DNA of 64,000 nucleotides from Stackebrandtia albiflava (GCF_007994225.1 NZ_VLLL01000006.1:496001-560000), one strand, 5' to 3'; numbered from the stretch's first letter, positions 8,895-16,587 are shown. Notes: a model not told the origin generated them from the sequence alone. Made by a program: numbers and translations.

Positions 8895-9440
8895 TCAGCC
8901 GGTCCACACGTCGTCGAGGAACCGTTCGACGGCTGTGCCCACCTCGGACAGGATCGCGGCGTAGTCGGCCAGCGGCCGGTCGGCGCGCATCAGGCCGTGA
9001 TCGGCGCCGGGGATCTCGCACACCCGGGGCGTCAGGCCGCGGGCGACGTCACCGTCCCAGGACGGGTCCGCGGTACCGCCGACCAGCATGAACGGTGCAG
9101 TGGCACGCTTCAGTCCCGCGACGATCTCGGGGCGGTGCAGCAGCGGCGTGATCCACACGGCCGGGAGGTCGAGGTTCGCCGCGATCAGGCTCGCATAGCT
9201 GCCGAGCGACTTGCCGACCAGCAGCGGCCGGTCGAGGCCGGCCAGCGCCGGGTTCACCTGGTCGGCGACCCACTCCTCGGCGCGGATGCCGCCGGTGCCG
9301 AGTTCGTCGAAGTCGCGGTGCCAGGACACCGGCACCACCTCGGCGCCGCGTCGCCGCGCAGCGAGCTGCGGTAGGAACATCAGCGGCGAGTACGGCCCGA
9401 AGTTCCTGCCCGGGATCACCACCATGTGACGGTCGTCCAT
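8895..9440 (-). CDS. Small alpha/beta hydrolase
   Basis: 181 residues. The nucleophile elbow is GKSLGSYAS (G-x-S-x-G with Ser as nucleophile). An acid occurs in GGTADPSWD and a histidine in GADHGLM, giving a complete putative triad in the right order. The short length and the MVVIPGRNFGPYSPLM start resemble compact hydrolases rather than lipases with a lid. The substrate is unknown. On the minus strand TACCCT lies 6 nt before ATG, so the mRNA is probably leaderless. Confidence 0.75.
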   Translation of the reverse strand: MDDRHMVVIPGRNFGPYSPLMFLPQLAARRRGAEVVPVSWHRDFDELGTGGIRAEEWVADQVNPALAGLDRPLLVGKSLGSYASLIAANLDLPAVWITPLLHRPEIVAGLKRATAPFMLVGGTADPSWDGDVARGLTPRVCEIPGADHGLMRADRPLADYAAILSEVGTAVERFLDDVWTG

Positions 9441-9446
9441 GTGTCG

Positions 9447-9452
9447 AGGGTA
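9447..9452 (-). promoter_or_regulatory. Leaderless -10 (TACCCT) for the hydrolase
   Basis: TACCCT-CGACAC-ATG on the minus strand, the same geometry as the other leaderless starts in the window. Confidence 0.45.
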
Positions 9453-9571
9453 GTGGCGGGCGGTCGGGGGCGCGTGCGGGTTTCGCCGACGTCCGTCGCC
9501 CCGTGTGGGCGACGGCCAATCCCGCTGTACGCGCCGCCGCGCCTCCGGCTACACTCGATGCCGCAACACCC

Positions 9572-9647
9572 GCCGCCTTAGCTCAGTCGGCAGAGCGATT
9601 CACTCGTAATGAATAGGTCGTCGGTTCGATTCCGACAGGCGGCTCCA
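9572..9647 (+). tRNA. tRNA-Thr (anticodon CGT)
   Basis: A complete cloverleaf is present. Acceptor GCCGCCT pairs with AGGCGGC, and the D stem is GCTC/GAGC. The anticodon stem ATTCA/TGAAT encloses loop CTCGTAA, giving anticodon CGT, which reads ACG. The T arm is GTCGG-TTCGATT-CCGAC. The discriminator is T and CCA is encoded. Confidence 0.95.
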
Positions 9648-9662
9648 CGCTTCAACAGCAAG

Positions 9663-9696
9663 AACGCCCCCGGCACCACACGGTACCGGGGGCGTT
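9663..9696 (+). terminator. Terminator after tRNA-Thr
   Basis: An 11-bp perfect stem (AACGCCCCCGG / CCGGGGGCGTT) with a 12-nt loop starts 16 nt after the tRNA and is followed by TTC. Confidence 0.8.
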
Positions 9697-9750
9697 TCGC
9701 GTGTCAGGGGGCCTAAAGGGGGCCTACACCTCTCCTGCCGCCCCGATCTC

Positions 9751-9854
9751 GCCTTGGGTGGTCTGAGGCCCACCTTGGGTGGTCTGAGGCCCACGCGAAA
9801 CCGGACAAACAGGTCAATTCGAGGCATGTCGATCGGCCTGCGGCCACCCAAGGC
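9751..9854 (-). repeat. Dispersed hairpin repeat, copy A
   Basis: Read on the minus strand it begins CCTTGGGTGGCCGCAGGCC. It then has a core with ATCGACATGCCTCGAATT and TTTGTCCGGTTT, and ends with two units of GGGCCTCAGACCACCCAAGG type. The two ends are inverted complements, so it can fold into a ~20-bp stem. The same element recurs at 39868-39970 and 61951-62160. It lies ~100 bp downstream of tRNA-Thr. A long minus-strand ORF runs through it, but I treat that as incidental. Confidence 0.85.
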
Positions 9855-9986
9855 ACTCAACCGGACCAACAGGAATGCGGATCGGTGGCACCGAATCCGT
9901 CTCCGGATGTCGAGAATGGGGTGACGGCTCCGTCCCAGGGGCGACGGCGGCCGCAACGGGCCGCGCGACGATCGAGGAGAGACACC

Positions 9987-10427
9987 ATGGCGCTCAAACG
10001 GATGGACAACATCGAGATCATCGTCGAAGACCTCGACGCCGTGATCGCGTTCTTCACCGGACTCGGCATGGAACTGGAGGGCACGGCACGTGTCGAGGGC
10101 GCCTGGGCGGCCCGCCTCGTCGGGCTCGACGACCAGACCGTCGACATCGCGATGCTGAAGACGCCGGACGGATCCGGCCGGGTCGAGCTGGCCAGGTACG
10201 TCAGTCCGGAGCCGGTCCGGAGCCTGCCGGTCAACGCCCCGCCGCACACCCTCGGCATCCGGCGCATCATGTTCGCCGTCGACGACATCGACGAGACGAT
10301 CGACCGGATGCGGGACCTCGGTGCCGAACTCGTCGGCGAGGTCGTGCAGTTCGAGGACGTCCACCGGTTGTGCTACCTCCGTGGCCCCGAGGGGATCCTC
10401 GTCGCACTCGCCGAGGACCTCCGCTGA
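9987..10427 (+). CDS. VOC family protein (glyoxalase/bleomycin-resistance fold)
   Basis: 146 residues. The N-terminal half (NIEIIVEDLDAVIAFFTGLGMELE) and the C-terminal half (IRRIMFAVDDIDETIDRMRDLGAELV, then CYLRGPEGILVALAED) show the paired beta-alpha-beta modules of the vicinal-oxygen-chelate fold. GPEGILVALAE carries the usual C-terminal metal-ligand Glu position. The start ATG has GAGGAG 7 nt upstream. Substrate and reaction are unknown. No operon partner is evident. Confidence 0.85.
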   Translation: MALKRMDNIEIIVEDLDAVIAFFTGLGMELEGTARVEGAWAARLVGLDDQTVDIAMLKTPDGSGRVELARYVSPEPVRSLPVNAPPHTLGIRRIMFAVDDIDETIDRMRDLGAELVGEVVQFEDVHRLCYLRGPEGILVALAEDLR

Positions 10428-10543
10428 CGCACCTGTCCGCGAGCGGACGGCACCGGGAGGCACGGTCGGTGTTCTGTTCATGGCTGCCGATGCCCGGCCG
10501 TCCCGGGTCGACCGGTGTCGGTGTACCCGTGGTGGCGCACGTG

Positions 10544-10777
10544 TCAGCGGCCGGCGCGTTCCGCTTCGGCCCGCAACCGCGCCTCGCGGACGATTGCAAT
10601 CTCCAGGTCGTAGCAGCGATCCTTGAGGAACAGGATCTCCCGGCGGTAGTCGCTGAGCAGGTTCTGGATCGCCGCTTCGGTCTCGGCGACGAATTCCGCT
10701 TCGGACAGGTACGCCCGGGTGCCCGGCGCTATCCGGCACTGCCAGTTCCGCATTGCGATATTGCGGAACCGCACCAT
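10544..10777 (-). CDS. Small hypothetical protein with a helical C-terminus
   Basis: About 77 residues from the ATG at 10777; an ATG at 10753 is also possible. The second half (EAEFVAETEAAIQNLLSDYRR and onward) is strongly helical and charged, consistent with a coiled coil. No family is recognised and no strong ribosome-binding site is visible. It does not overlap the gene starting at 10797. The amino-acid composition is protein-like, but the reality of the gene rests on that alone. Confidence 0.4.
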   Translation of the reverse strand: MVRFRNIAMRNWQCRIAPGTRAYLSEAEFVAETEAAIQNLLSDYRREILFLKDRCYDLEIAIVREARLRAEAERAGR

Positions 10778-10796
10778 GTTCTGGGAGGTGCGGCCG

Positions 10797-11147
10797 GTGA
10801 CGACCATCGTCGCCGGAGGCGGGGGTATCGCTCCGGCGGGGATCTATCTGGCGGGCGCCGAGGCGAAACCCGCCGATATCAAGGGCGGAACGGTCCAGGA
10901 GATCCTGGAGAGCATGCAGACCGCTCTCGACACCCTGTGGACCGACATGCAGGACGCCGAACGGGCGATCGCGGCGTATCTGAACACCACCGGCGACGAG
11001 GTCGACGGGTATCTTTCCAGTTCGAGTGCCTCGGAGAAGCGGACCATCCTGCCGCATGAACCGGAGGACTCCGTTCCGGACATCACCGACGGTGCCGACG
11101 GTATCTCGATCGACCCGGAGGACGACCACTTCCGGCCGCGGGAGTGA
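10797..11147 (+). CDS. Hypothetical acidic helical protein
   Basis: About 116 residues from GTG at 10797, with GGGAGG 9 nt upstream. The N-terminus is VTTIVAGGGGIAPAGIYLAG. A helical segment follows (QEILESMQTALDTLWTDMQDA), then a Ser-rich and Asp/Glu-rich tail. The helix with a central Trp is reminiscent of small WXG/ESX-type or toxin-trafficking domains, but there is no clear match. It precedes the lipoprotein gene by 46 bp and may be co-transcribed with it. Confidence 0.5.
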   Translation: MTTIVAGGGGIAPAGIYLAGAEAKPADIKGGTVQEILESMQTALDTLWTDMQDAERAIAAYLNTTGDEVDGYLSSSSASEKRTILPHEPEDSVPDITDGADGISIDPEDDHFRPRE

Positions 11148-11193
11148 GCGGTGGCGAGAATCGGACGGCCGGCCCGGCGAGTAGGGAGACGGA

Positions 11194-11988
11194 ATGCTCA
11201 AGCGAGCCGCAGTGACGGGCCTGGCCGGGCTCGCTTTGATCACCGGCTGTACCGGGGGGCCGGAGGATCCGGAACCCTCGCAGTCCGCATCGCCGGAACC
11301 GCCGTTGCAGGCGGCGTTGGATGCCGCCGAGTTGTTGACCGTGGCCGAATCCGGTTTCACCGTCGACTCCGGAGACGACGGTGAGACAACCGTGTCCTAC
11401 GCGATCGTGTTGGAGAACCAGAGCCCCGACCATGCCTCCTTCCAGGTCGGTGTGGACGTCGGTTGGGTCGACGACGCCGGGGAGCCGCTTCCGGTGCTCC
11501 CTCCCGCCGGGGACCCGGTACGCGAACACGACGTGAAGTGGATCCCGCCGGGGGAGACCTGGGTGCTCGCCGACGTCGTGGAGGTCGACGGCGAACCCAC
11601 CGATTTCACCCTGGAGTTCGCCGATGACCCGTCGGTGAATCGCTGGTTCGCGTTCACGCGACTGGTGGGGTACGGCGAACTGGCCGTGACCGACGCGACC
11701 GTGCGCGACGGCGCCGACGACCGCACCGCCACCCTGACCGTCGAGTCGACGTTCCCCGAGACGCTCAACGCGGTGAACTTCGCGATGGTGTTCCGCGATG
11801 ACAGCGGCGCGATCGTCGGTGGCAACAAGACCTACGGTGAGGCCAGCCCGCAGGTGGCACCCGGCACCACCGAGCACGACGTGTACACGCCGGCGTCCGG
11901 CATACCCGAGTCGGCGGACATGTCCGCCGTGGAGTATCACGCCCAGTTGACGTGGCGGACGGTGTGGGCGCCGACCGAAGTGAACTGA
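11194..11988 (+). CDS. Secreted lipoprotein of unknown function
   Basis: 264 residues with a lipoprotein signal (MLKRAAVTGLAGLALITGC). The lipobox LITGC places the lipidated Cys at residue 19. A Ser/Pro-rich spacer follows, then two beta-rich domains (SYAIVLENQSPDHASFQVGVDV and ATLTVESTFPETLNAVNFAMVF) that resemble FxLYD-like extracellular modules. GGGAGACGGA precedes the ATG. It is likely anchored on the outer face of the membrane. No enzymatic motif is seen. Confidence 0.75.
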   Translation: MLKRAAVTGLAGLALITGCTGGPEDPEPSQSASPEPPLQAALDAAELLTVAESGFTVDSGDDGETTVSYAIVLENQSPDHASFQVGVDVGWVDDAGEPLPVLPPAGDPVREHDVKWIPPGETWVLADVVEVDGEPTDFTLEFADDPSVNRWFAFTRLVGYGELAVTDATVRDGADDRTATLTVESTFPETLNAVNFAMVFRDDSGAIVGGNKTYGEASPQVAPGTTEHDVYTPASGIPESADMSAVEYHAQLTWRTVWAPTEVN

Positions 11989-12080
11989 CTCGCGCGGTCG
12001 ATTCGGGCTATATCCACCCGATCGGTCGTTATGGTGACTGAGGCGGTGGGGGCCGCCTGTCATGTCACACGGGGGGCGGG

Positions 12081-12797
12081 GTGCCGATGTACGCGCTGGA
12101 GACCCAGTTGAAGATCGACTGGGCGAACATGCCGACCTATAACACCGTCATGGCGGTCGCGGCGGGGGCGGGGCTGCTACTGATCGTGGCGTTGATGCGC
12201 AAGGTGTTGACCGGGACGGCCGAGGTCGAGCCGGCCGGTTGGGCGTTGGCGTTCGCGACGCTGGGCACCATCCTGACGACCACGGGCCTCCACATGACCC
12301 TCACCTGGCCGTTGGCCGCCGGCGGCTTCCCCTTCGACAACATCATCTTCGGTGAACCCGCGCTGGCGTTCGGCGTCATGCTGCTGGCGGCGGCGCTGTT
12401 CCTGTGGAAACGCGGCGAGGTGCTGGTGGTCGGCCCGGACCGGGCCGCGATCGTGGCCAAGGTCGCGGGTCCCATCTCGGTTTTCGTCGTCGGCATGGGA
12501 CTCGCGTGTTTCGGTATCGCGGCGGCGGGCGTGAAGTACCAGTTGTTCGCGGCCCCGCCGGAGGAGCCGATCTCGGGGGCGTTCGCGGACTACCCGCTGG
12601 TGGAGGCGATCTTCATCTCCGGCCTGTACGCCCTGGTGGGGCTCGGTGCGTTGCTGGGTCCGTGGGGCCTGCGGAACCGCAGTCGCGGCCTGTTCGGCGC
12701 CACCGGGGTCTGCTGGGGGCTGGCCGGCCTGGCGTTCCTGTTGTTCGGCGCGATGAACTTCTTCACCCACATCGGACTCATCGTCAACACGATGTGA
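12081..12797 (+). CDS. DUF981-like membrane protein
   Basis: 238 residues with about six hydrophobic segments. The N-terminal IDWANMPTYNTVMAVAAGAGLLLIVAL and the later GLRNRSRGLFGATG and NFFTHIGL segments match my recollection of the DUF981 membrane family. That assignment is not certain. The start is GTG at 12081, or ATG at 12087 behind the same GGGGCGGGG. The function is unknown. Confidence 0.65.
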   Translation: MPMYALETQLKIDWANMPTYNTVMAVAAGAGLLLIVALMRKVLTGTAEVEPAGWALAFATLGTILTTTGLHMTLTWPLAAGGFPFDNIIFGEPALAFGVMLLAAALFLWKRGEVLVVGPDRAAIVAKVAGPISVFVVGMGLACFGIAAAGVKYQLFAAPPEEPISGAFADYPLVEAIFISGLYALVGLGALLGPWGLRNRSRGLFGATGVCWGLAGLAFLLFGAMNFFTHIGLIVNTM

Positions 12798-12849
12798 TCC
12801 GGTGTCGGTGGCGGCCGGTACGGTGGCCGCTTCCGAGCGAAGGAGCACC

Positions 12850-13287
12850 ATGACGTTCCAGTGGAGCCTGACGGTCGACTGTGCGGATCCCGCCGCGTTG
12901 GCCCGGTTCTGGTCGCTGGCGTTGGGGTACGTGCCGAAACCGCCCCCGGAGGGCTTCGACTCGTGGGAGGCGTGGCTCCTGCGGCACGGTGTACCGGAGG
13001 CGGAGTGGGACGACGGCGCCTACCTCTGCGACCCGGAGGGGCGGTTGCCCGGCATTTCCTTTCTCAAGGTGCCCGAGGGGAAGAGCGCCAAGAACCGATG
13101 GCACATCGACATTCCCGTCGGGGGTGGACGTGCGGTGCCGGCGGCGCGGCGCTGGCCGAGGGTGGAGGCCGCCGCGGAGCGGCTGGTCGCGGCCGGTGCC
13201 GCGATCCTGTCTCGGCACGACGTTGACGGCGTGCCGGATCACCTGGTGATGTCCGACCCGGAGGGCAACGAGTTCTGCCTCGTGTGA
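12850..13287 (+). CDS. VOC family protein (glyoxalase-like)
   Basis: 145 residues. It begins FQWSLTVDCADPAALARFWSLALGY, characteristic of the glyoxalase-like (Glyoxalase_6) subgroup, and ends SDPEGNEFCLV with the conserved C-terminal Glu. A typical central KNRWHIDIPV is present. AGGAGCACC precedes the ATG. The substrate is unknown. It is convergent with the siderophore-interacting protein gene, 12 bp apart. Confidence 0.85.
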   Translation: MTFQWSLTVDCADPAALARFWSLALGYVPKPPPEGFDSWEAWLLRHGVPEAEWDDGAYLCDPEGRLPGISFLKVPEGKSAKNRWHIDIPVGGGRAVPAARRWPRVEAAAERLVAAGAAILSRHDVDGVPDHLVMSDPEGNEFCLV

Positions 13288-13299
13288 TGCCGCCGTCGG

Positions 13300-14115
13300 T
13301 CAGCCCGGGGCGGCGCGTCCGTGCCGCCAGTACCCGGTGAAGCTGATCGAGGACTTGGGGACGGACCTCTCGACCAGGTGGCGGCGTAGTTCGGTGACGA
13401 GTCCCTGTTCACCGGCGATGAACACGTAGGGCGGTGTGGTGGGCGGCGCGGCCGTGGTCACCGCCTCCAGCGCGAGTCGGCCGGGAACGCGATCGGGGTC
13501 GTCGTGGCGGAACAGCCAGTTGACCCGTACCCCCTCGGGCGCGGCCAGTTCCTGGACGTCGTCGAGGCAGGGCAGTTCGAGGAACACGTCGCCGCGCGCG
13601 TCGGCGGGCAGGGACGCGACGATGCCCGCGATGGCGGGGAGCGCCGATTCGTCGCCCACGAGCAGGCGGTGGGTCTCGGGGCGGTCGGGCTGGTAGATGA
13701 GTCCCTGGTCGAGGATTCCCACGGTGGTGCCGATTGGGGCCTCGGCGGCGAACCGGGCGCCGGGTCCGGCGTGGTCGTCGTGGGTGACGAAGTCGATGTC
13801 GAGTTCGGGATCGTCACCGGGCCGGTAGTGACGCACCGTGTAGTTGCGGACCCATGGGCGCCGGTCCTTCGGGGTCATGAGGAACTGCGCGTACCAGAGG
13901 GCGTTGGTCCTGGTGGGCAGCGCGAGGGTCTGCTGTCCCTCCCTGGGGAAGAAGAACCGGAACCACTGGTCGTGGCCGAGCGGCCGGAAGTCGGCGAGTC
14001 CGGGGCCGCCCAGGGTGACGCGGCGCAGGTGGGGGCTTATCTGGTGGCTCCGCCGGAGTTCGGCGGTGAGGACCTTGGGGTCGGCCGGTCTGGTGGTGCT
14101 GGGGCGCGCGGCCAC
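13300..14115 (-). CDS. Siderophore-interacting FAD-binding protein (ViuB-type ferric reductase)
   Basis: 271 residues. The FAD-binding 9 domain includes SPHLRRVTLGGPGLADF, the FAD signature RNYTVRHYRP, then DIDFVTHDD and GPGARFAAEAPIG. The C-terminal SIP domain includes HRLLVGDESALPAIAGI and YVFIAGEQGLVTELRRHL and ends with SFTGYWRHGRA. The family reduces ferric siderophores in the cytoplasm to release iron. The start is GTG with AGGAG 5 nt upstream. An IdeR-type box lies in its promoter, so it should be repressed when iron is plentiful. Confidence 0.93.
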   Translation of the reverse strand: MAARPSTTRPADPKVLTAELRRSHQISPHLRRVTLGGPGLADFRPLGHDQWFRFFFPREGQQTLALPTRTNALWYAQFLMTPKDRRPWVRNYTVRHYRPGDDPELDIDFVTHDDHAGPGARFAAEAPIGTTVGILDQGLIYQPDRPETHRLLVGDESALPAIAGIVASLPADARGDVFLELPCLDDVQELAAPEGVRVNWLFRHDDPDRVPGRLALEAVTTAAPPTTPPYVFIAGEQGLVTELRRHLVERSVPKSSISFTGYWRHGRAAPG

Positions 14116-14148
14116 GGTGGCTCCTGGGGCGAGTAGACGGGTACCCGC

Positions 14149-14177
14149 ATATTAGGCATGCCTAACCTAAATTGCAA
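14149..14177 (-). promoter_or_regulatory. Promoter with overlapping IdeR/DtxR iron box
   Basis: TTAGGCATGCCTAACCTAA at 14152-14170 closely matches the IdeR/DtxR consensus TTAGGTTAGSCTAACCTAA. On the minus strand -35 TTGCAA (14172-14177) and -10 TAATAT (14149-14154) are separated by 17 bp, so a bound repressor would block this promoter. Confidence 0.88.
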
Positions 14178-14184
14178 TGCCGGG

Positions 14185-14355
14185 TCACCACCGTTTCGAC
14201 CTCCACCACCGCCGCGGGCTCCGGCCCCGGCGACCCGTCCGCCATCGCCTCGCCCACGCCCGGCCCCGGCCCCAGCCGCCACGGCGACCGTAAAGCCTCG
14301 GCCACAGGTAGGCCAGCAGGGCGACGAGCAGCACGACCGCGACAAACGTAATCAT
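14185..14355 (-). CDS. Possible small single-pass membrane protein
   Basis: 56 codons. An N-terminal hydrophobic helix (MITFVAVVLLVALLAYLWPRLY) is followed by an Arg/Trp-rich cytoplasmic tail. It could be genuine, since many actinobacteria encode such proteins. The Arg-rich tail could also come from GC-rich non-coding sequence. No strong ribosome-binding site is seen. Confidence 0.35.
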   Translation of the reverse strand: MITFVAVVLLVALLAYLWPRLYGRRGGWGRGRAWARRWRTGRRGRSPRRWWRSKRW

Positions 14356-14538
14356 GTCTGTCCATATACCCGTGGGCCGTCGCGCGGGAACTCCGCCGCC
14401 GGACCGACCACGATGGTCACCGGTGCGGCCGGCGGCCGACACCGACCGCTGCGCTTCGGGGTGTGACCGCCAGTTCCCATGCCATCACCCGTCCTGCCAT
14501 GATGTGCCGGTGACGGTTGGGCGATGAGGAGTGCGTGC

Positions 14539-15330
14539 GTGGCGGGCATTGAAGACTTCACCGCCGCCATCGCCATCGCCTTCGACCGGCTGAACGACGC
14601 CATCGCGGGCATGGAGTCGGCCCGATCGGCCGCCGGGGAATCCGCCACGTCGTTGCAGGCGGCGGGCGCATACGGCGCGGCCGACATCATGGCTCGGGTC
14701 GCCGAGGTCATCGGCGAGGCCGTCGACACCCTGGCCACTGGGAAGACGAACACCGAGGAAGCCGCCGCCATCGCACGCGCCGCCATGGAAACCACCGACG
14801 GCGGCGATACACCGGCAGGAACGACACCACCACCAGACGGTGGACCACCTGCACCGACACCGACCCGGCCGCATCCCAACGCCGCCGACACGCGGCATGT
14901 CGCAGCGGTCCGGCGTATCGGATGGCCCAAGAACGCCCAGGGGCGGACCAACGCGCGGGCGTTGGTGTTCGACAAGAACGGCGAACAAGTCGGCGACGTC
15001 TGGAAAGCGACACCCGACGGCGAGGCCAACGACCCCCGCCACTACCGCGAACCCTGGCGCTCCGATGTGCGGTATACGATCCGGTACCACGTGGAAGGCC
15101 AGGTGGCGGCCATGATGCGACGAACCGGCATCACCGAGGCAGAGGTGTACCTCAACATTCCCCCGTGCGGTACCCGCGACGATGATTGGTCATACCAGTG
15201 TCATGACAACATCAAGAAGATTCTTCCCAAGGGCTACACGATGACGGTGTGGGCGGTGCGGGAACGGGAGGCGCCTACATGGTCGCCGCAGAAGTACACC
15301 TACAAAGGCAATGGAGAGGCCCTGGCATGA
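14539..15330 (+). CDS. DddA-like deaminase toxin (SCP1.201-type) with an N-terminal trafficking-type domain
   Basis: 263 residues from GTG at 14539, chosen because GAGGAG lies 7 nt upstream. Residues ~1-85 are an Ala-rich helical domain (MAGIEDFTAAIAIAFDRLND) similar to the small protein at 46615-46872. Residues ~87-115 are a Thr/Pro-rich linker. The C-terminal half aligns with the DddA deaminase core: HVEGQVAAMMRRTGITEAEV holds the catalytic H-x-E (His184, Glu186). After PPCG (Cys210) comes a second Cys at 221, giving C-x10-C where DddA has C-x2-C. LPKGYTMTV closes the core. DddA and relatives deaminate cytosine in nucleic acid. Activity and substrate here are inferred. The next gene overlaps its stop codon. 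Confidence 0.82.
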   Translation: MAGIEDFTAAIAIAFDRLNDAIAGMESARSAAGESATSLQAAGAYGAADIMARVAEVIGEAVDTLATGKTNTEEAAAIARAAMETTDGGDTPAGTTPPPDGGPPAPTPTRPHPNAADTRHVAAVRRIGWPKNAQGRTNARALVFDKNGEQVGDVWKATPDGEANDPRHYREPWRSDVRYTIRYHVEGQVAAMMRRTGITEAEVYLNIPPCGTRDDDWSYQCHDNIKKILPKGYTMTVWAVREREAPTWSPQKYTYKGNGEALA

Positions 15331-15590
15331 ACGAGGACACCGACTACGCCGTCGTTACGACCGACCCCGAAACGCAGGCGATCATGCGCGCACAGGATCT
15401 CGATTCCATCGACCTGGCCCGTTGGGCGGTTTCGCACGGCATGACCCCGCCCGGGTACCGGGAGGGGCAACGAATCCCCGCCATCATCGAGGTATTTCCC
15501 CCTGAGAACCCCGAAGGGGTCTACGCCTGGGATGTTCACGAGCTCGACGACGCCGAACTCGGTGAAGGTCTCCCACCCTACGACGACTGA
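15327..15590 (+). CDS. Probable immunity protein for the deaminase toxin
   Basis: 87 residues, acidic. Its ATG overlaps the toxin's TGA (ATGA), the tight coupling expected of a toxin/immunity pair. The sequence has SIDLARWAVSHGMTPPG, then IIEVFPPENPEGVYAWDVHE. That pattern (S-x2-D-x-AR-x-A, PP, hydrophobic strand, P, x-W) recurs in the broken minus-strand gene just downstream, so a small domain family is implied. No catalytic motif is visible. The immunity role is inferred from size, charge and position. Confidence 0.72.
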   Translation: MNEDTDYAVVTTDPETQAIMRAQDLDSIDLARWAVSHGMTPPGYREGQRIPAIIEVFPPENPEGVYAWDVHELDDAELGEGLPPYDD

Positions 15591-15650
15591 CCGGCCGCAA
15601 CCATCCACATGCGATGTACGCGGTGCCGAAACCCGTACATGATCCGAGAC

Positions 15651-16261
15651 CCCTATGATCTGCCGTGGCGGGTGTCCGCCCTGGCCTCGGGTATGTCGAT
15701 CGACGTACCGGGTCGTTTCAAGACGGACGCGTGGCCCCGCGCTCGCCGCCCACATGCGTGAGGCATCGAATAACGGCCCCGCGTCCGACTCCGACGGCGT
15801 CAGGAACACCGTCTCGGATCGATACCACATGAGCCGTTCTCGGCCGTCGCGTCCGGTCGGGGCATCTATGTAGATCTCCCAGTCCGGCGATTCGTCCGGG
15901 GGGGGGCGACGTTCTGGGACTCCGCGAATCTCGCGATGTCCTCCGCGGACTCCATTCGTTGGGCGGCGGCCCAGACCCTGTCATAGACCGCCTGGTCCAC
16001 CGTCATGACGGGTGGCGGAGGCGTCGGCCCGTCATCGCCGCTGGCCGGTTCGATGACGACACGAAGCGCACGGTCCCAGGCCAGGAGTTGACGGCCTTCG
16101 GGGGTGTAGTAGAAGACGACGTCCCAGCCGGTGCCGTCGGGTGGCTCGATGCCGAGTTCGACGGCCAGCGCGTTGGCCTCTCTCGTGCTGAGGTCTTCGA
16201 CGGCTTGCCACAGGCGCGAGAAGACGTCGCGGTCGGTCTGCATCGCTGAGTCCTCGTCCAT
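15651..16261 (-). pseudogene. Two-domain relative of the immunity protein, frameshifted at a C9 tract
   Basis: The first frame (ATG 16261, stop at 15866) encodes two copies of the same fold. Domain 1 has DVFSRLWQAVEDLSTREANA, then ELGIEPPDGTGWDVVFYY. Domain 2 starts AVYDRVWAAAQRMESAEDI, then ARFAESQNVAPP. At 15898-15906 a run of nine C (minus strand) shifts out of the frame that would continue domain 2 as DESPDWEIYIDAPTGRDG and ERLMWYRSETVFL. Adding one C or removing two restores it. It may be a pseudogene, a phase-variable gene or a sequencing error. The restored frame stays open to 15300, so its true end is uncertain. Confidence 0.6.
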
Positions 16262-16282
16262 TGCCGGTGAACTTCCTTGGCG

Positions 16283-16321
16283 TCACACCACCGCAGCGGC
16301 GAGATCGTCGATGGAGGCCAT
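16283..16321 (-). pseudogene. 12-codon remnant of a MASIDDL-type leader or partner gene
   Basis: ATG at 16321 encodes MASIDDLAAAVV and then stops. The first seven residues are identical to the start of the 85-residue protein at 46615-46872 (MASIDDLVASI), which is related to the toxin's N-terminal domain. It sits 21 bp upstream of the broken immunity-like gene. It is best read as a truncated copy of that trafficking-domain gene, although a short leader peptide is possible. Confidence 0.45.
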
Positions 16322-16587
16322 GCCACACCGTTCCCTCACTGAAGGTGAACGAACCATAGCGGAGTCAGGCTCCGATGTGTACCTCTGTGTCACAATGCCG
16401 ACACCAGCCACTCGTGGTTCGGTGATCGGGCGCACCGGACGTTCTCCGTCTCCCTCCGCAGGTTGTGGCCGGGCGTCCGCCACGGGTACGTCGATTGACG
16501 TACCCGGATCGCGCGCCGACGCCGATGGCGTGGGGCTCGGATCTCCGTAGCGTCGGAACCCTGAACACGCAGCGAAGGGAGTCCGAC

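Noticed and set aside
9572-9854. Integrative element at tRNA-Thr
   Set aside because: No integrase gene and no duplicated tRNA 3' end within the window; the adjacent repeat is not an attachment-site copy.
15300-15830. Minus ORF antisense to the immunity gene as an independent gene
   Set aside because: Its recognisable part is the frameshifted second half of the immunity-like gene; the rest is read-through.
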